The notes under the pieces: model-generated
The model's input: only the letters and a program-made list of their open reading frames with translations
What the model was told of the DNA's origin: nothing
Database searches by the model: none
Part shown: piece after piece, positions 17,328 to 26,052 of the stretch
Layout of the letters: every line of letters begins with the position of its first letter
How positions within the stretch are numbered: the first letter of the stretch is position 1
Position numbers and translations under genes: made by a program
Origin: Bog-473 sp963791455
GTDB lineage: Bacteria > Actinomycetota > Acidimicrobiia > Acidimicrobiales > RAAP-2
NCBI GenBank assembly: GCA_963791455.1
Contig: CAWBSM010000002.1
Coordinates: 124,001 to 188,000 of the forward strand
DNA: 64,000 nt
Direction: 5' to 3'

Positions 17328-18343
17328 CCTGACATCAGCCGTTCCACGACCTCGCCGGTCGGGCGGTCTGCGGCCTGGCGGAACGCCGACCCCGCATACA
17401 GGCTCATGCGCTGGGCGTCGCCCGCGCGTGTCGCTGCGACCCGGAGCGGTCGGGTGGCGTTGTTGATCTCGGGATAGGCCGCGGGCGCGCCAGGGTGGTC
17501 GCGCACCATCGCGTTGGCCAGCGCACGGGCCCGGCGTCCGCTGAAGCAGCGAGTCAGTGCCGTCCGAGCGAACGCGGGGTCGGCCAGGGCCTCCTTGTAT
17601 GGCCGGGACGCCCCACTCTCGGAACAGCGCAGGAACGCCGTCCCGGCCTGAACGAGGTCGGCGCCGCGGACCAGAAGGTCGGCCACGTCGTCGGGCCCGC
17701 CCACGCCCCCCGCCGCCACGAGCGGCACCAGCGTGTGCGGACGGACCGAGGCCAGGAGCGCCCGAAGGGGCCGATCCTGGTCGGGACGGTCGTCGTTGGC
17801 CAGGCTGGCCCGGTGGCCGCCCGCTTCCGCGCCCTGCAGGCACAGCGCGTCGGGGCACACCCGCAGCGCCCGGACCGCTTCCTCGGGGGTCGTCACGGTG
17901 AGGAGCACGACAGACCCCGCGGCTCCGAGCGCCCGCACGACGTCCGCGTCAGGGACCCCGAAGGTGAAGCTCACCGCCGCTGGGGGGTCCGCCCTCAGGG
18001 CGTCGACCTTGGCGCCGTAATCGTCGTCGTCCCACGACGGCTCGCCCAAGCTCGCATCAAGCGCAGCTGCGTCGGCTCCGAGCGAGGCGACGTAGTCGTT
18101 GACCCGGCCGGGGTCGGCCACTGGATGCCCAGGGACGAACACGTTGACACCGAAAGCGTCCACGCCCGCCGACCTGACCGCTTCCATCTCCTCCACCATG
18201 CCGCCCACCGTCTTGTAGCCGGCGGCCAGGAAGCCGAAGGCACCTGCTGCCGCGGCCGCCACGACCAGCTCTGGCGTGCTCGGTCCGCCCGCCATGGGCG
18301 CCACGACCAGTGGCAGCGGCGCGAGATCCCGCACAGCAGTCAC
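17315..18343 (-). CDS. Nitronate monooxygenase (NMO/2-nitropropane dioxygenase family)
   Basis: 342 residues. An FMN-dependent TIM barrel that oxidises alkyl nitronates to carbonyl compounds and nitrite. Visible motifs are LPLVVAPMAGGPSTPELV at the N-terminus, VNVFVPGHP, DALCLQGAEAGGHRA (Gly-His-Arg near the flavin), PLVAAGGVGGPDDVADLLVRGADLVQAGTAFL (phosphate binding) and NNATRPLR. The start is 40 bp from the divergent nitroreductase GTG, so both probably share a control region. Some family members instead serve as enoyl reductases, but the sequence and the nitro-related neighbours favour NMO. Confidence 0.88.
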   Translation of the reverse strand: MTAVRDLAPLPLVVAPMAGGPSTPELVVAAAAAGAFGFLAAGYKTVGGMVEEMEAVRSAGVDAFGVNVFVPGHPVADPGRVNDYVASLGADAAALDASLGEPSWDDDDYGAKVDALRADPPAAVSFTFGVPDADVVRALGAAGSVVLLTVTTPEEAVRALRVCPDALCLQGAEAGGHRASLANDDRPDQDRPLRALLASVRPHTLVPLVAAGGVGGPDDVADLLVRGADLVQAGTAFLRCSESGASRPYKEALADPAFARTALTRCFSGRRARALANAMVRDHPGAPAAYPEINNATRPLRVAATRAGDAQRMSLYAGSAFRQAADRPTGEVVERLMSGWRR

Positions 18344-18383
18344 CCCACCACACTTATCCGTCGGCCACTACCGTGGGCAACTC

Positions 18384-19103
18384 GTGCACCTCGACCTCAT
18401 CGACACACTGCGCACCACCGGTGCAGTCCGCCAGTTCCACCCCGATCCGGTGGCAGACGTCGTGCTGGCACGCCTGCTCGATACGGCCCGTTTCGCCCCG
18501 AGTGGGGGCAACCGCCAGGGTTGGCGCGTCATCGTGGTCAAGGACGCCGCCCGCCGCGCCGCGTTGCGCGACATCTATCTGAGCGGCTGGTACGAGTACC
18601 TGGCCATCGGGTCGGCCGGCCTGGTGCCCTGGGCACCGGTGACCAACCGCGAGGCGGAGGCGAACGCCCTTGCCGACGTGCCGCACTTCGCCGAAGGAGG
18701 TGCCGCCGCGCCCGGCTTCGCCGAGATGCTCGACACGGCACCAGCCCTCCTGCTCGTCCTGGCGGACCTCTCCGCGCTGGCCGCGGTGGACCGCGACCTG
18801 CCGCGTTACACCCTGGCCGGCGGTGCTTCCATCTACCCGTTCGTCTGGAGCCTGCTCCTCGCCGCCCGCACCGAGGGGCTGGGTGGCGTTCTGACGACGA
18901 TGCCGGTGCGCCGCGAAGCGGACCTGCGCGTGCTCTTCGGCATCCCCGAGACCGTCGCGGTTGCCTCTTTGGTGGTGCTCGGTCGCCCGCTGTCGGTCCC
19001 ACTCCGGTTGAAGCGGGCATCGGTGGGATCGTTCTGCTGGGTCGACCGCTACGCCGGAGCCCCGCTCGCCGGCGAGGGCGGCGACGGTCTGACTCCTCCC
19101 TGA
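18384..19103 (+). CDS. Nitroreductase-family FMN oxidoreductase
   Basis: 239 residues from the GTG at 18384. The N-terminus LDLIDTLRTTGAVRQFHPDPV and RFAPSGGNRQGWRVIVV (FMN phosphate site) are classic for the family. A second part has LAGGASIYPFVWSLLLAARTEGLGGVLTT and FGIPETVAVASLVVLGRPL. These dimeric flavoproteins reduce nitro groups, quinones or other electron-poor substrates with NAD(P)H. It begins a plus-strand run up to 22.7 kb. The ribosome binding site is weak. Confidence 0.85.
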   Translation: MHLDLIDTLRTTGAVRQFHPDPVADVVLARLLDTARFAPSGGNRQGWRVIVVKDAARRAALRDIYLSGWYEYLAIGSAGLVPWAPVTNREAEANALADVPHFAEGGAAAPGFAEMLDTAPALLLVLADLSALAAVDRDLPRYTLAGGASIYPFVWSLLLAARTEGLGGVLTTMPVRREADLRVLFGIPETVAVASLVVLGRPLSVPLRLKRASVGSFCWVDRYAGAPLAGEGGDGLTPP

Positions 19104-19146
19104 ACTCGTGACCGGAGCCCGAGCCCGCACCGTGGTGAAATGGGCC

Positions 19147-19503
19147 ATGGCACAGAACGTCCTGGGTGAAGACCTCGAGCCCTGCAACTACGACCCGCTC
19201 ACCGGCTTCTACCGTGACGGCTGCTGTAACACCGGCGCCGATGATGTGGGCGTCCACACGGTCTGCACCCGCGTCACTGCTGAGTTCTTGGCCTTCTCGA
19301 CGTCGGTCGGAAACGACTTGTCGACACCGCACCCCGAGTTCGGCTTCGCCGGACTGCAACCCGGCGACCAGTGGTGCCTGTGCGCTGCCCGCTGGCAGGA
19401 GGCCTTCGAGGCCGGGGTGGCGCCTCCGGTCGTCCTCGCTTCGACCCACGCCGCCTCCCTGGAATGGGTGCAGCTCGGCGACCTGGTCGCCCACGCCCTC
19501 TAG
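19147..19503 (+). CDS. DUF2237 family protein
   Basis: 118 residues from the ATG at 19147; a GTG at 19108 would add 13 residues. It is nearly a family consensus: NVLGEDLEPCNYDPLTGFYRD, GCCNTGADDVGVHTVC, FLAFSTSVGNDLSTP, then GDQWCLCAARWQEAF. Conserved Cys residues (CCNTG, WCLCA) suggest a redox or metal role, but the family has no proven function that I know of. It lies between the nitroreductase and the SRPBCC gene, 17 bp before the latter. Confidence 0.88.
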   Translation: MAQNVLGEDLEPCNYDPLTGFYRDGCCNTGADDVGVHTVCTRVTAEFLAFSTSVGNDLSTPHPEFGFAGLQPGDQWCLCAARWQEAFEAGVAPPVVLASTHAASLEWVQLGDLVAHAL

Positions 19504-19519
19504 TCTCGGCCCGAAGCCC

Positions 19520-19990
19520 ATGGAGCAGAACACCATCGTCAGCGTCCACCGGGTCATCAAGGCCCCTGCGTCGGCCATCTTCGCGGTGGTGGCCGACCCC
19601 TCCCGCCACCCCGACATGGACGGCTCAGGCGCCCTGGTCAAGGCAAAAGACGGCGCGCCGGCGCGCCTGACCCTCGGCTCGACCTTCGGCATGTCCATGA
19701 AGCTGGGCGTGCCCTACTCCATGACCAACACGGTGATCGAGTTCGAACCGGACCGCCGTATCGCCTGGCAGACCGTGCTGGCGGGTCCCCTCGGCCGCCT
19801 ACTCGGCGGACGGATCTGGCGCTACCAGTTCGAGGAGGTCGACGGTGGCACCAAGGTCACCGAGACGTGGGACATCACCCAGGACAAGCAACGGGCCTTC
19901 CTCAAGCACGGCAAGGTCGGCCAGCACACGGCAGACGCGATGTCCAAGACGCTTGAGCGCCTGGCAGAGATCACCGAGTCGGGCGCGTGA
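19520..19990 (+). CDS. SRPBCC (START-like) protein
   Basis: 156 residues, ATG start. Begins VSVHRVIKAPASAIFAVVADPSRHPDMDG, the standard SRPBCC first strand and helix, then FEPDRRIAWQTV and VDGGTKVTETWDITQ and the long C-terminal helix (AMSKTLERLAEI). Members bind hydrophobic ligands in a deep cavity; some are aromatases or cyclases. It overlaps the next gene by 4 bp (GTGA at 19987-19990), so its ligand may relate to that peptidase. Confidence 0.85.
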   Translation: MEQNTIVSVHRVIKAPASAIFAVVADPSRHPDMDGSGALVKAKDGAPARLTLGSTFGMSMKLGVPYSMTNTVIEFEPDRRIAWQTVLAGPLGRLLGGRIWRYQFEEVDGGTKVTETWDITQDKQRAFLKHGKVGQHTADAMSKTLERLAEITESGA

Positions 19991-21333
19991 TCGACAGCGC
20001 CTGGGAGGAGCGGATCATCCCCGCCCTTAGCGAGTACACGCGCATCCCGTGCCTCTCACCGGCCTTCGACCCGGACTGGGCCGAGCGGGGCGCCCTCATG
20101 GAAGCGGCCCGGCTTCTCGAGGCGTGGGTGCGCGACCAGGACCGGTCGCTGGCTGCCGAGATCGTCGAGCTCCCCGGGCGCACCCCGGTCCTCCTGGTCG
20201 ACAACGGTGGGTCGGGCGAGCCGATCGTCGTGTACGGGCACATGGACAAGCAGCCGCCGCTCGGCGAGTGGCGGGCCGGGCTCGGGCCGTACGAGCCGGT
20301 GCGCGACGGCGATCTTCTCTACGGGCGGGGCACCGCCGACGACGGCTACGCAACCTTCGCCGCCGTCACGGGTCTGCTGGCGGCGGGCGGCGGGCGGGGC
20401 CGCGTGCTCATCCTGATTGAGGGGAGCGAGGAGAGCGGCAGCCCCGACCTGCTGGCACACCTCCAGAACCTCAAGGATCGCATCGGCACACCCCGGCTCG
20501 TGATCTGCCTCGACTCCGGCGGGCTCAGCTACGACCGGTTGTGGCTGACGACGTCACTGCGGGGGAACCTGGTGGCGACCGTCAAGGTCGACGTGCTCAC
20601 CGAGGGCATTCACAGCGGCCAGGGCGGTGGCGTCGTCCCGTCATCCTTCCGGATCTTGCGCCGCATCCTTGCGGGAATCGAGGACGAGGCGACCGGGCGC
20701 ATCATTTTGCCCGAGCTCCAGGGGGCCGGCATCCCCGCCGCGCACCGCGCCAACCTGGAGGTGGTCGCGGCGGAATTCCCCGACACCACTGCGCCGGTCG
20801 TCGACGGGTTGCACCTGCTCGCACCCGATCCGCTCGATCGCCTGGTCGCTCGGACCTGGGGCGCGGCACTCGAGGTGACGGGGGCGGACGGGCTACCAAA
20901 ACCACGCGCCGGTGGCAACGTCCTGCGGCCGTCGACGACGTTGAAGTTCTCGTTGCGCCTGCCGCCCGACGTCGACGCGGAGGCGGCGACCGATGCCCTC
21001 GTCTCGGCCATCCGCACCGACGAGGGCGCGCACATCACCATCGACCTGGAGGCGGCCGCCCAGGGCTGGGTCGCCCGGCCTCTCAGCCCAGGGGTGGCCG
21101 CCACCTTGTCGGCCGTCTCGAGGAAACGATTCGGGCACGAGCCGGGCTTCGTGGGCGAGGGCGGGTCGATTCCCTTTCTGGCCGACCTACAGCGGGGGTT
21201 CCCCGGCACCGAGTTCGTGGCCACCGGCGTCCTCGGTCCGCACTCGAACGCTCACGGCCCGAACGAGTCGCTCCACATACCCATGGCCAAGGCCGTCACC
21301 CACGCGGTCGCAGAGTTGGTGAAGGAGGGGTGA
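19987..21333 (+). CDS. M20-family metallohydrolase (dipeptidase/deacylase)
   Basis: 448 residues. The GTG overlaps the SRPBCC stop. Two-zinc M20 signature: VVYGHMDKQPP (His85, Asp87), GRGTADDGY (bridging Asp118 or 119), IEGSEESGS (catalytic and metal Glu near 147-149), a lid or dimerisation domain at about 195-340, and the C-terminal metal His in GPHSNAHGPNESLHIP. M20 enzymes cleave dipeptides, N-acyl amino acids or carbamoyl compounds. The exact substrate is unknown; the run with SDR and a thiol-disulfide-type protein suggests a small-molecule catabolic step. Confidence 0.88.
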   Translation: MIDSAWEERIIPALSEYTRIPCLSPAFDPDWAERGALMEAARLLEAWVRDQDRSLAAEIVELPGRTPVLLVDNGGSGEPIVVYGHMDKQPPLGEWRAGLGPYEPVRDGDLLYGRGTADDGYATFAAVTGLLAAGGGRGRVLILIEGSEESGSPDLLAHLQNLKDRIGTPRLVICLDSGGLSYDRLWLTTSLRGNLVATVKVDVLTEGIHSGQGGGVVPSSFRILRRILAGIEDEATGRIILPELQGAGIPAAHRANLEVVAAEFPDTTAPVVDGLHLLAPDPLDRLVARTWGAALEVTGADGLPKPRAGGNVLRPSTTLKFSLRLPPDVDAEAATDALVSAIRTDEGAHITIDLEAAAQGWVARPLSPGVAATLSAVSRKRFGHEPGFVGEGGSIPFLADLQRGFPGTEFVATGVLGPHSNAHGPNESLHIPMAKAVTHAVAELVKEG

Positions 21334-21335
21334 GC

Positions 21336-22097
21336 GTGAGCATGGAGGGGCAGCGCGACCCGCTCGCGGGCAAAGTTGTCCTCGTCACCGGGGGCAGCCG
21401 CGGCCTCGGACGGGCCATGGTGCTCGCCTTCGCGGACGCCGGAGCGGACGTGGTCGTCACCAGCCGCAAGCTCGACGCCTGCCGGGAGGTGGCGGCCGAG
21501 GTGGAAGCAAAAGGGCGGCGGGCCCTGCCGGTGGCTTGTCACGTCGGGCACTGGGACGAGATCGAGGAGTTGGTGGAGCAGGCCTACGACACCTTCGGCC
21601 GGGTCGACGTGCTCGTCAACAACGCCGGCATGTCCCCGCTCTACCCCGACCTGACCTCGGTCAGCGAGGAGCTGTGGGACAAGGTGCTGGGCGTCAACCT
21701 GAAGGGGCCGTTCCGCCTCACGGCCCTGGTCGGTACGAGGATGGCGGCCGGCCCGTATGGTGGGTCCATCATCAACGTCTCGAGCACGGGCTCCATCCGG
21801 CCAGGTCCGACCATGCTGCCCTACGACGCCGCCAAGGCGGGGCTCAATACCTTGACCGAGGGCTTCGCGCAGGCCTTCGGGCCGAGCGTACGGGTCAACT
21901 GCATCATGGCGGGGCCGTTCCTCACAGACATCTCCAAGGCCTGGGGGCCGGGCGTCCGAGAGCGCGGCATGCGGAACCACGCGCTGAAAAGGGCGGGCGA
22001 AGCCGAAGAGATCGTCGGTGCCGCCCTCTACTTCGCCACAGACGCCTCCTCTTACACCACCGGCTCGATCCTGCGGGTCGACGGCGGCATCCCATGA
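21336..22097 (+). CDS. SDR-family oxidoreductase (FabG-like)
   Basis: About 253 residues. Starts GTG 21330, GTG 21336 and ATG 21342 are all in frame; AAGGAGGGG at 21322-21330 spaces best with 21336. Motifs: TGGSRGLGRA, VACHVGHWDEIEEL, NNAG, NVSSTGS with the catalytic Ser, YDAAK with Tyr/Lys, and C-terminal YTTGSILRVDGG. A classical 3-ketoacyl-reductase-like SDR using NAD(P)H. Its start lies at the M20 stop and its own stop overlaps the next start as ATGA. Confidence 0.88.
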   Translation: MSMEGQRDPLAGKVVLVTGGSRGLGRAMVLAFADAGADVVVTSRKLDACREVAAEVEAKGRRALPVACHVGHWDEIEELVEQAYDTFGRVDVLVNNAGMSPLYPDLTSVSEELWDKVLGVNLKGPFRLTALVGTRMAAGPYGGSIINVSSTGSIRPGPTMLPYDAAKAGLNTLTEGFAQAFGPSVRVNCIMAGPFLTDISKAWGPGVRERGMRNHALKRAGEAEEIVGAALYFATDASSYTTGSILRVDGGIP

Positions 22098-22705
22098 CGG
22101 ACACCGCCGACTTCTGGTTCGACCCGATCTGCCCCTGGGCCTGGATCACCTCGCGCTGGATGCTCGAGGTGGAACAGGTGCGCGACATCCGAACCGAGTG
22201 GCACGTGATGTCGCTCGCGATCCTCAATGCGGGACGTCAGGAGCTGTCCGACGAGTACAAGGCGCGCATGGCGCGCGCCAAGGGTCCAGTCCGGGTGTGC
22301 ATCGCGGCCGAGCAGAAGGTGGGCCGCGAGATCCTGTTGCCGCTCTACACGGCCCTCGGCACCCGCATCCACGTCCAGCGGCGCCCGCGCGACGAAACGG
22401 AGACGATCCTGACCGAGGCGATCGCTGACGTCGGGCTACCCGCATCGCTGCTCGAAGCAGCGCGCTCGGACGAGTTCGACCAGGCTCTCGAAGCGTCCCA
22501 CCACGCCGGCATGGACCCGGTGGGCGACGACGTGGGCACCCCGGTGATCCACTTCAACGGCACGGCCATCTTCGGCCCCGTGGTCACCCCGGCCCCCAAG
22601 GGCGACGCAGCGGGGCGGTTGTGGGACGGGGTGCTGCTCTGCACCGGGACCGAGGGCTTCTTCGAGCTCAAGCGCACACGGGACCGGCGACCGAGCTTCG
22701 ACTGA
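22094..22705 (+). CDS. DsbA-fold mycothiol-dependent nitroreductase, Rv2466c-like
   Basis: 203 residues. The N-terminus FWFDPICPWAWITSRWMLE matches Rv2466c of M. tuberculosis, a DsbA-like protein with CPWA in which Cys19 works with mycothiol; the Cys here is residue 13. Further match: GTPVIHFNGTAIFGPVVTPAPKG. Rv2466c activates nitro prodrugs such as TP053 and takes part in oxidative stress defence. The ATGA overlap with the SDR makes it the last gene of a coupled run. Because nitronate monooxygenase and nitroreductase lie just upstream, a role in nitro-compound handling is plausible but inferred. Confidence 0.85.
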   Translation: MTDTADFWFDPICPWAWITSRWMLEVEQVRDIRTEWHVMSLAILNAGRQELSDEYKARMARAKGPVRVCIAAEQKVGREILLPLYTALGTRIHVQRRPRDETETILTEAIADVGLPASLLEAARSDEFDQALEASHHAGMDPVGDDVGTPVIHFNGTAIFGPVVTPAPKGDAAGRLWDGVLLCTGTEGFFELKRTRDRRPSFD

Positions 22706-22770
22706 GCCCGGGCCATCGCCACCGCGAGAGAGCCGAGGATTCCCGGCCCGATCCCGTCCGCGGCCGGCCC

Positions 22771-23937
22771 TCAGTCGGTGGCGGGGAGGATGCCGAGGCG
22801 AAGGCGCGGGTACTCCTGCTCGCGGTCGGCGCTGAAGATGATGTGTTGGCTCCCCGTGGAGGTCCCGAAAACAGCGTTCGACCGGGTGCCCGGAGAAAAC
22901 CGCCTCCGCACCAGCGAGCCGGTAGAGCGCATCGACGCCCTCGAGGGCGGCTCGCATTGCGTGGCAGGTGGCGAGGGCGAGCTCGGCCCGCTGGAGTGGG
23001 GCAGGCCGGTCGCCGGCGCGACAGGTGTCCCAGATGCTCCCCACGACGTCGTAGACGTACAGCCGGGCGGCCCGCAAACTGGGCCAGGAGCATCTGGCTG
23101 TGGCCGTTGCCAGCGACGGTGTTGGCTGGGTTGCCCCTGAACTTGGTCCGGGCCGTGGAGGTGAACTCGTCAATGGCCCGGCGAGCGACGCCCAGCGGGA
23201 ACCCTGCCATGAAGATCGATGCCAGGTCGAACAGTCCGAGTCGCCACAGCGGTCCGTCGTGGCGGGCCGGTTCGAATATCGGTGCGGCGAGGTGGTCTTC
23301 GGGGACGTGGGTTCCCTCCAAGTTCAGATGGTGGCTCCCGGTGCCCCGAAGTCCCAGCGCGTCCCAGGTCCTCGATCTGCGCCGCGTCGTGTGGCACAAA
23401 GGCGAACCGCCAGTCGGGGTTGAACTCGTCACGCCGGCGCGGTGCCTCGCCGTCCATGACGAATACGCCAACCTGCAGCCACTCCGAGTGGAGGCAGCCG
23501 CTGTTGAACGGCCACCGCCCGGTCACCGAGAACATCCCCTTGCCCTCCGGACGGGCGTGGCCCATCGGGGCGAACATGCTTGTCGAGCAGAACCCACTGT
23601 TATTCCCGATCATGGAACGTGCGACCGATGGCTCCAGCCAGGCGAAGAAGGTCGTGCTGTTGCCGATGAGAACCGTCCAACCGGCCGACCCGTCTGCCTC
23701 GCTGAGGAGCTCCACCACCTCGACGATCGTGAGCGGATCGAGCTCCAGGCCCCCGAGAGAGCGTGGCAACGCCAGCCGGAACAACCCGCCGTCCTTGACA
23801 CGGGCCACCAGGTCGGACGGCATGGTACGCAGCGCCTCGCCTTCCGGCGCCCGGGCCGAGAAATCCGGGGCGAGCTCCCGCGCGGTCTGCAGGACTCGGT
23901 CGCGCCCCTCCGATGCGAAGACGGGCTCCTTTGCCAT
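22771..23937 (-). pseudogene. Acyl-CoA dehydrogenase-fold flavoprotein with three frameshifts
   Basis: Frame one, from the ATG at 23937, reads a normal N-terminal half (ALPRSLGGLELDPLTIVEVVELL, then GSAGWTVLIGNSTTFFAWL) to about 23,360. Then the frame shifts at IED/TWDALGLRGTGSHHLNLEG; again near 23,085 (MLLAQFAG to SLRAARLYVYDVVGSIWDT); and again near 22,840 (RDLHG to SQHIIFSADREQEYPRLRLG), ending at a TGA at 22771-22773. Each shift is +1 (or -2), so the last segment is back in the first frame. The full product would be about 388 residues, near the HpaB/DszC-like ACAD branch that makes flavin monooxygenases. As it stands it is not translatable as one protein. Confidence 0.8.
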
Positions 23938-24037
23938 GATCCCTCCCGGTTGGTCAGGCCGAGGCAGAGTGACTTCGACATTGTGCCCCTTCGGCTGGAA
24001 CCGATGAATCCCTCGTCCAAAGACGGTCGAACGACCG

Positions 24038-24499
24038 TCAGTAATACCCGCGCATCAGCTCGATCGACCAGGCCGGCTGGCGCACAGCGGCGTCCGCCGG
24101 CTCGAACTCGCGCATGTAGGGCTTGACGTCGAGCACCGGGGATCCGGCCACGGCATCGAGACCGCGCACGTGCAGGTCGAGCCCGTCGATCTGCCGGAGC
24201 AAACAGGTGGAGACACCGAGCCGGTTGGGCCGCATCTTGGCCCGCTGGGCGAACATGCCCACCTCGGGCCAATCGGGGTTCCCCCGCGGCCGGCGGACAC
24301 CGGTCTGGATCGCGGCCTCCTCCACCAGGTGGAACTGGAACACAACGACAACATGCGAGAAGTCGGAGAGACCGGCCACCGCCTCAGGACCGAAGCGCGT
24401 CCGGTCGAGGCGGATCACCGCCTCGACCCCGCTCCAACCGTCGTCGACGGCGCTGGTGCGGCCGCCCACGACCACACCAACGGGCTCCAGAGCGATCAC
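24038..24499 (-). CDS. TrmO/TsaA-like SAM-dependent methyltransferase (UPF0066)
   Basis: 153 residues from a GTG at 24499, which sets the family N-terminus (IALEPVGVVVGGR). The beta-barrel family TrmO methylates the N6-threonylcarbamoyl-adenosine at tRNA position 37. Recognisable motifs: LDRTRFGPEAVAGLSDFSHVVVVFQFH, then GNPDWPEVGMFAQRAKMRPNRLGVSTCLL and VLDVKPYMREFEP. FAQR, RPNRLG and DVKPY are family signatures. No strong ribosome binding site is seen. It lies 86 bp downstream of the Baeyer-Villiger monooxygenase and may be read through from that transcript. Confidence 0.85.
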   Translation of the reverse strand: MIALEPVGVVVGGRTSAVDDGWSGVEAVIRLDRTRFGPEAVAGLSDFSHVVVVFQFHLVEEAAIQTGVRRPRGNPDWPEVGMFAQRAKMRPNRLGVSTCLLRQIDGLDLHVRGLDAVAGSPVLDVKPYMREFEPADAAVRQPAWSIELMRGYY

Positions 24500-24585
24500 G
24501 AGGACAGAGGCTAGTTTTGCCGGTGGTCGGCTGGCGTCGGCCCGGTCGATCCGGGGGGCCGGACCATGGACGCCCGCCGCAGCGG

Positions 24586-26052
24586 CTAGGCGTGGACCGT
24601 GTATTCGCCGGGGTGAAAGCGCCGGGTCAGCCGACGGAACTTCCAGGTGTGGTCGGGCCACAACGTCGTGTTGCGTCCTCGGTGGTCCAGATACCAGCTC
24701 CCGCAGCCCCCCTCGACCCATACCGAGTGTTCCAACCGCGCCTGCAGGCGCTGGTTGTAGCGCTGCTGGACGCTCGGCTTGACCTCGACCGTGTGCACGC
24801 CTGGTCGGCTCATGAAGGCCAATGCGCTGGCAATGTAATTGATGTGCGACTCGATCATGTAGATCATGGAGTTGTGGGCCAACGTCGAGTTGGGCCCGAT
24901 CATGAGGAAGAGATTGGGGAATCCGCTCACCGTGCATCCGGCGTAGGCCTCGACGCCGGCGGCCTTCCAGACCTCGGATAAGCGGGCGCCGTCCCTGCCG
25001 ACGATGTGCTCGGCGTAGGGGGGCTCGGCGGCCTCGAAGCCGGTGCCCATGATGACCACGTCGACCGGCCGGGCAATGCCGTCTTGCCCCACGACCTCGT
25101 GAGCAGTGAAGGAGGCAACCGGTGACGTCACGACTTCGACGTTGGAGCGGGAGAGCGCGGGGTAGTAGTTGTCGGAGAGGAGCAGGCGTTTGCAGCCGGG
25201 CTCGTAGCGCGGGGTCAACTTGGCACGCAAGGCTCCGTCGGGCACCTGCCGAGCGAGGTGGTCGAGGGCCGCTTTCCTGACCGCGGCCTTGCGACGTTCG
25301 CCGTGACCGACGAAAACCGACAGCAGCGCTTCGAACATGGAATAGATGCGGAGTCGGGACAGGCGCTGACTGGCTGGGATCTTGCGGTAGACGAGCTTGC
25401 GCAGACGCGAGACCGGCCGATCGCGCCGGGGCACGATCCACGGTGGTGTCCGCTGGTGCAGGTAGAGGTGTTCGACATCCGGCGCGATCTCGGGGACGAA
25501 CTGGACGGCCGACGCCCCCGTGCCGACCACGCACACCCGCTTGGACCTCAGGTCGAAGCCGTGTTCCCAGCGGGCTGAGTGGAAGATCTTGCCGCGGAAA
25601 TCGCTCAGGCCCGGGAACTCGGGGATGGAGGGTTCGCTGAGGGGGCCTGTCGCCCACAACAAGACGGGCGCGCTGAACTCATCCCCCTCGGCGCAGCGCA
25701 CCAACCAACGCTGGGCCTCCTCGTCCCACCGGGCCTCGTCCACGGACAGGCCGAACCGCAGGTGACGGCCCACGTCGAAGCGGTCGACGCAGGCACGGAG
25801 GTAATCCCAGATCTCTCCCTGCGAGGAAAACGAGCGCGACCAGTCCGGATTCAGGGCGAAGGAGTACGAGTACAGGTTCGAGGGGACGTCGCAGCAGCAC
25901 CCGGGGTATGAATTGTCTCGCCAGGTGCCGCCGAGATCGTTGCCGCGGTCGAGAACAACGAAATCTTCGATGCCCATTGAGCGCAGGCGCGCCGCCATCC
26001 CTATGCCGGAGAACCCGGCGCCCACGATGACGACGCGGTGCTCCTCGGTCAC
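24586..26052 (-). CDS. Baeyer-Villiger-type flavin monooxygenase
   Basis: 488 residues. The GTG at 26052 overlaps the dehalogenase stop by 4 bp. FAD motif VVIVGAGFSGIGMA near residue 7, then DLGGTWRDNSYPG, the BVMO fingerprint FRGKIFHSARWEHG (F-x-G-x3-H-x3-W), second nucleotide motif VCVVGTGASAVQ and VIMGTGFE. The family inserts oxygen next to a ketone, making esters or lactones, using NADPH and FAD. Coupling with a haloalkane dehalogenase suggests a route such as haloalkane to alcohol to ketone to lactone, with SDRs nearby; the order is inference. Active-site residues all look intact. Confidence 0.9.
   Translation of the reverse strand: MTEEHRVVIVGAGFSGIGMAARLRSMGIEDFVVLDRGNDLGGTWRDNSYPGCCCDVPSNLYSYSFALNPDWSRSFSSQGEIWDYLRACVDRFDVGRHLRFGLSVDEARWDEEAQRWLVRCAEGDEFSAPVLLWATGPLSEPSIPEFPGLSDFRGKIFHSARWEHGFDLRSKRVCVVGTGASAVQFVPEIAPDVEHLYLHQRTPPWIVPRRDRPVSRLRKLVYRKIPASQRLSRLRIYSMFEALLSVFVGHGERRKAAVRKAALDHLARQVPDGALRAKLTPRYEPGCKRLLLSDNYYPALSRSNVEVVTSPVASFTAHEVVGQDGIARPVDVVIMGTGFEAAEPPYAEHIVGRDGARLSEVWKAAGVEAYAGCTVSGFPNLFLMIGPNSTLAHNSMIYMIESHINYIASALAFMSRPGVHTVEVKPSVQQRYNQRLQARLEHSVWVEGGCGSWYLDHRGRNTTLWPDHTWKFRRLTRRFHPGEYTVHA

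Noticed and set aside
22771..23937. Programmed frameshifting as explanation for the split dehydrogenase
   Set aside because: Three separate sites without slippery heptamers or following structures; decay or sequence error is simpler.
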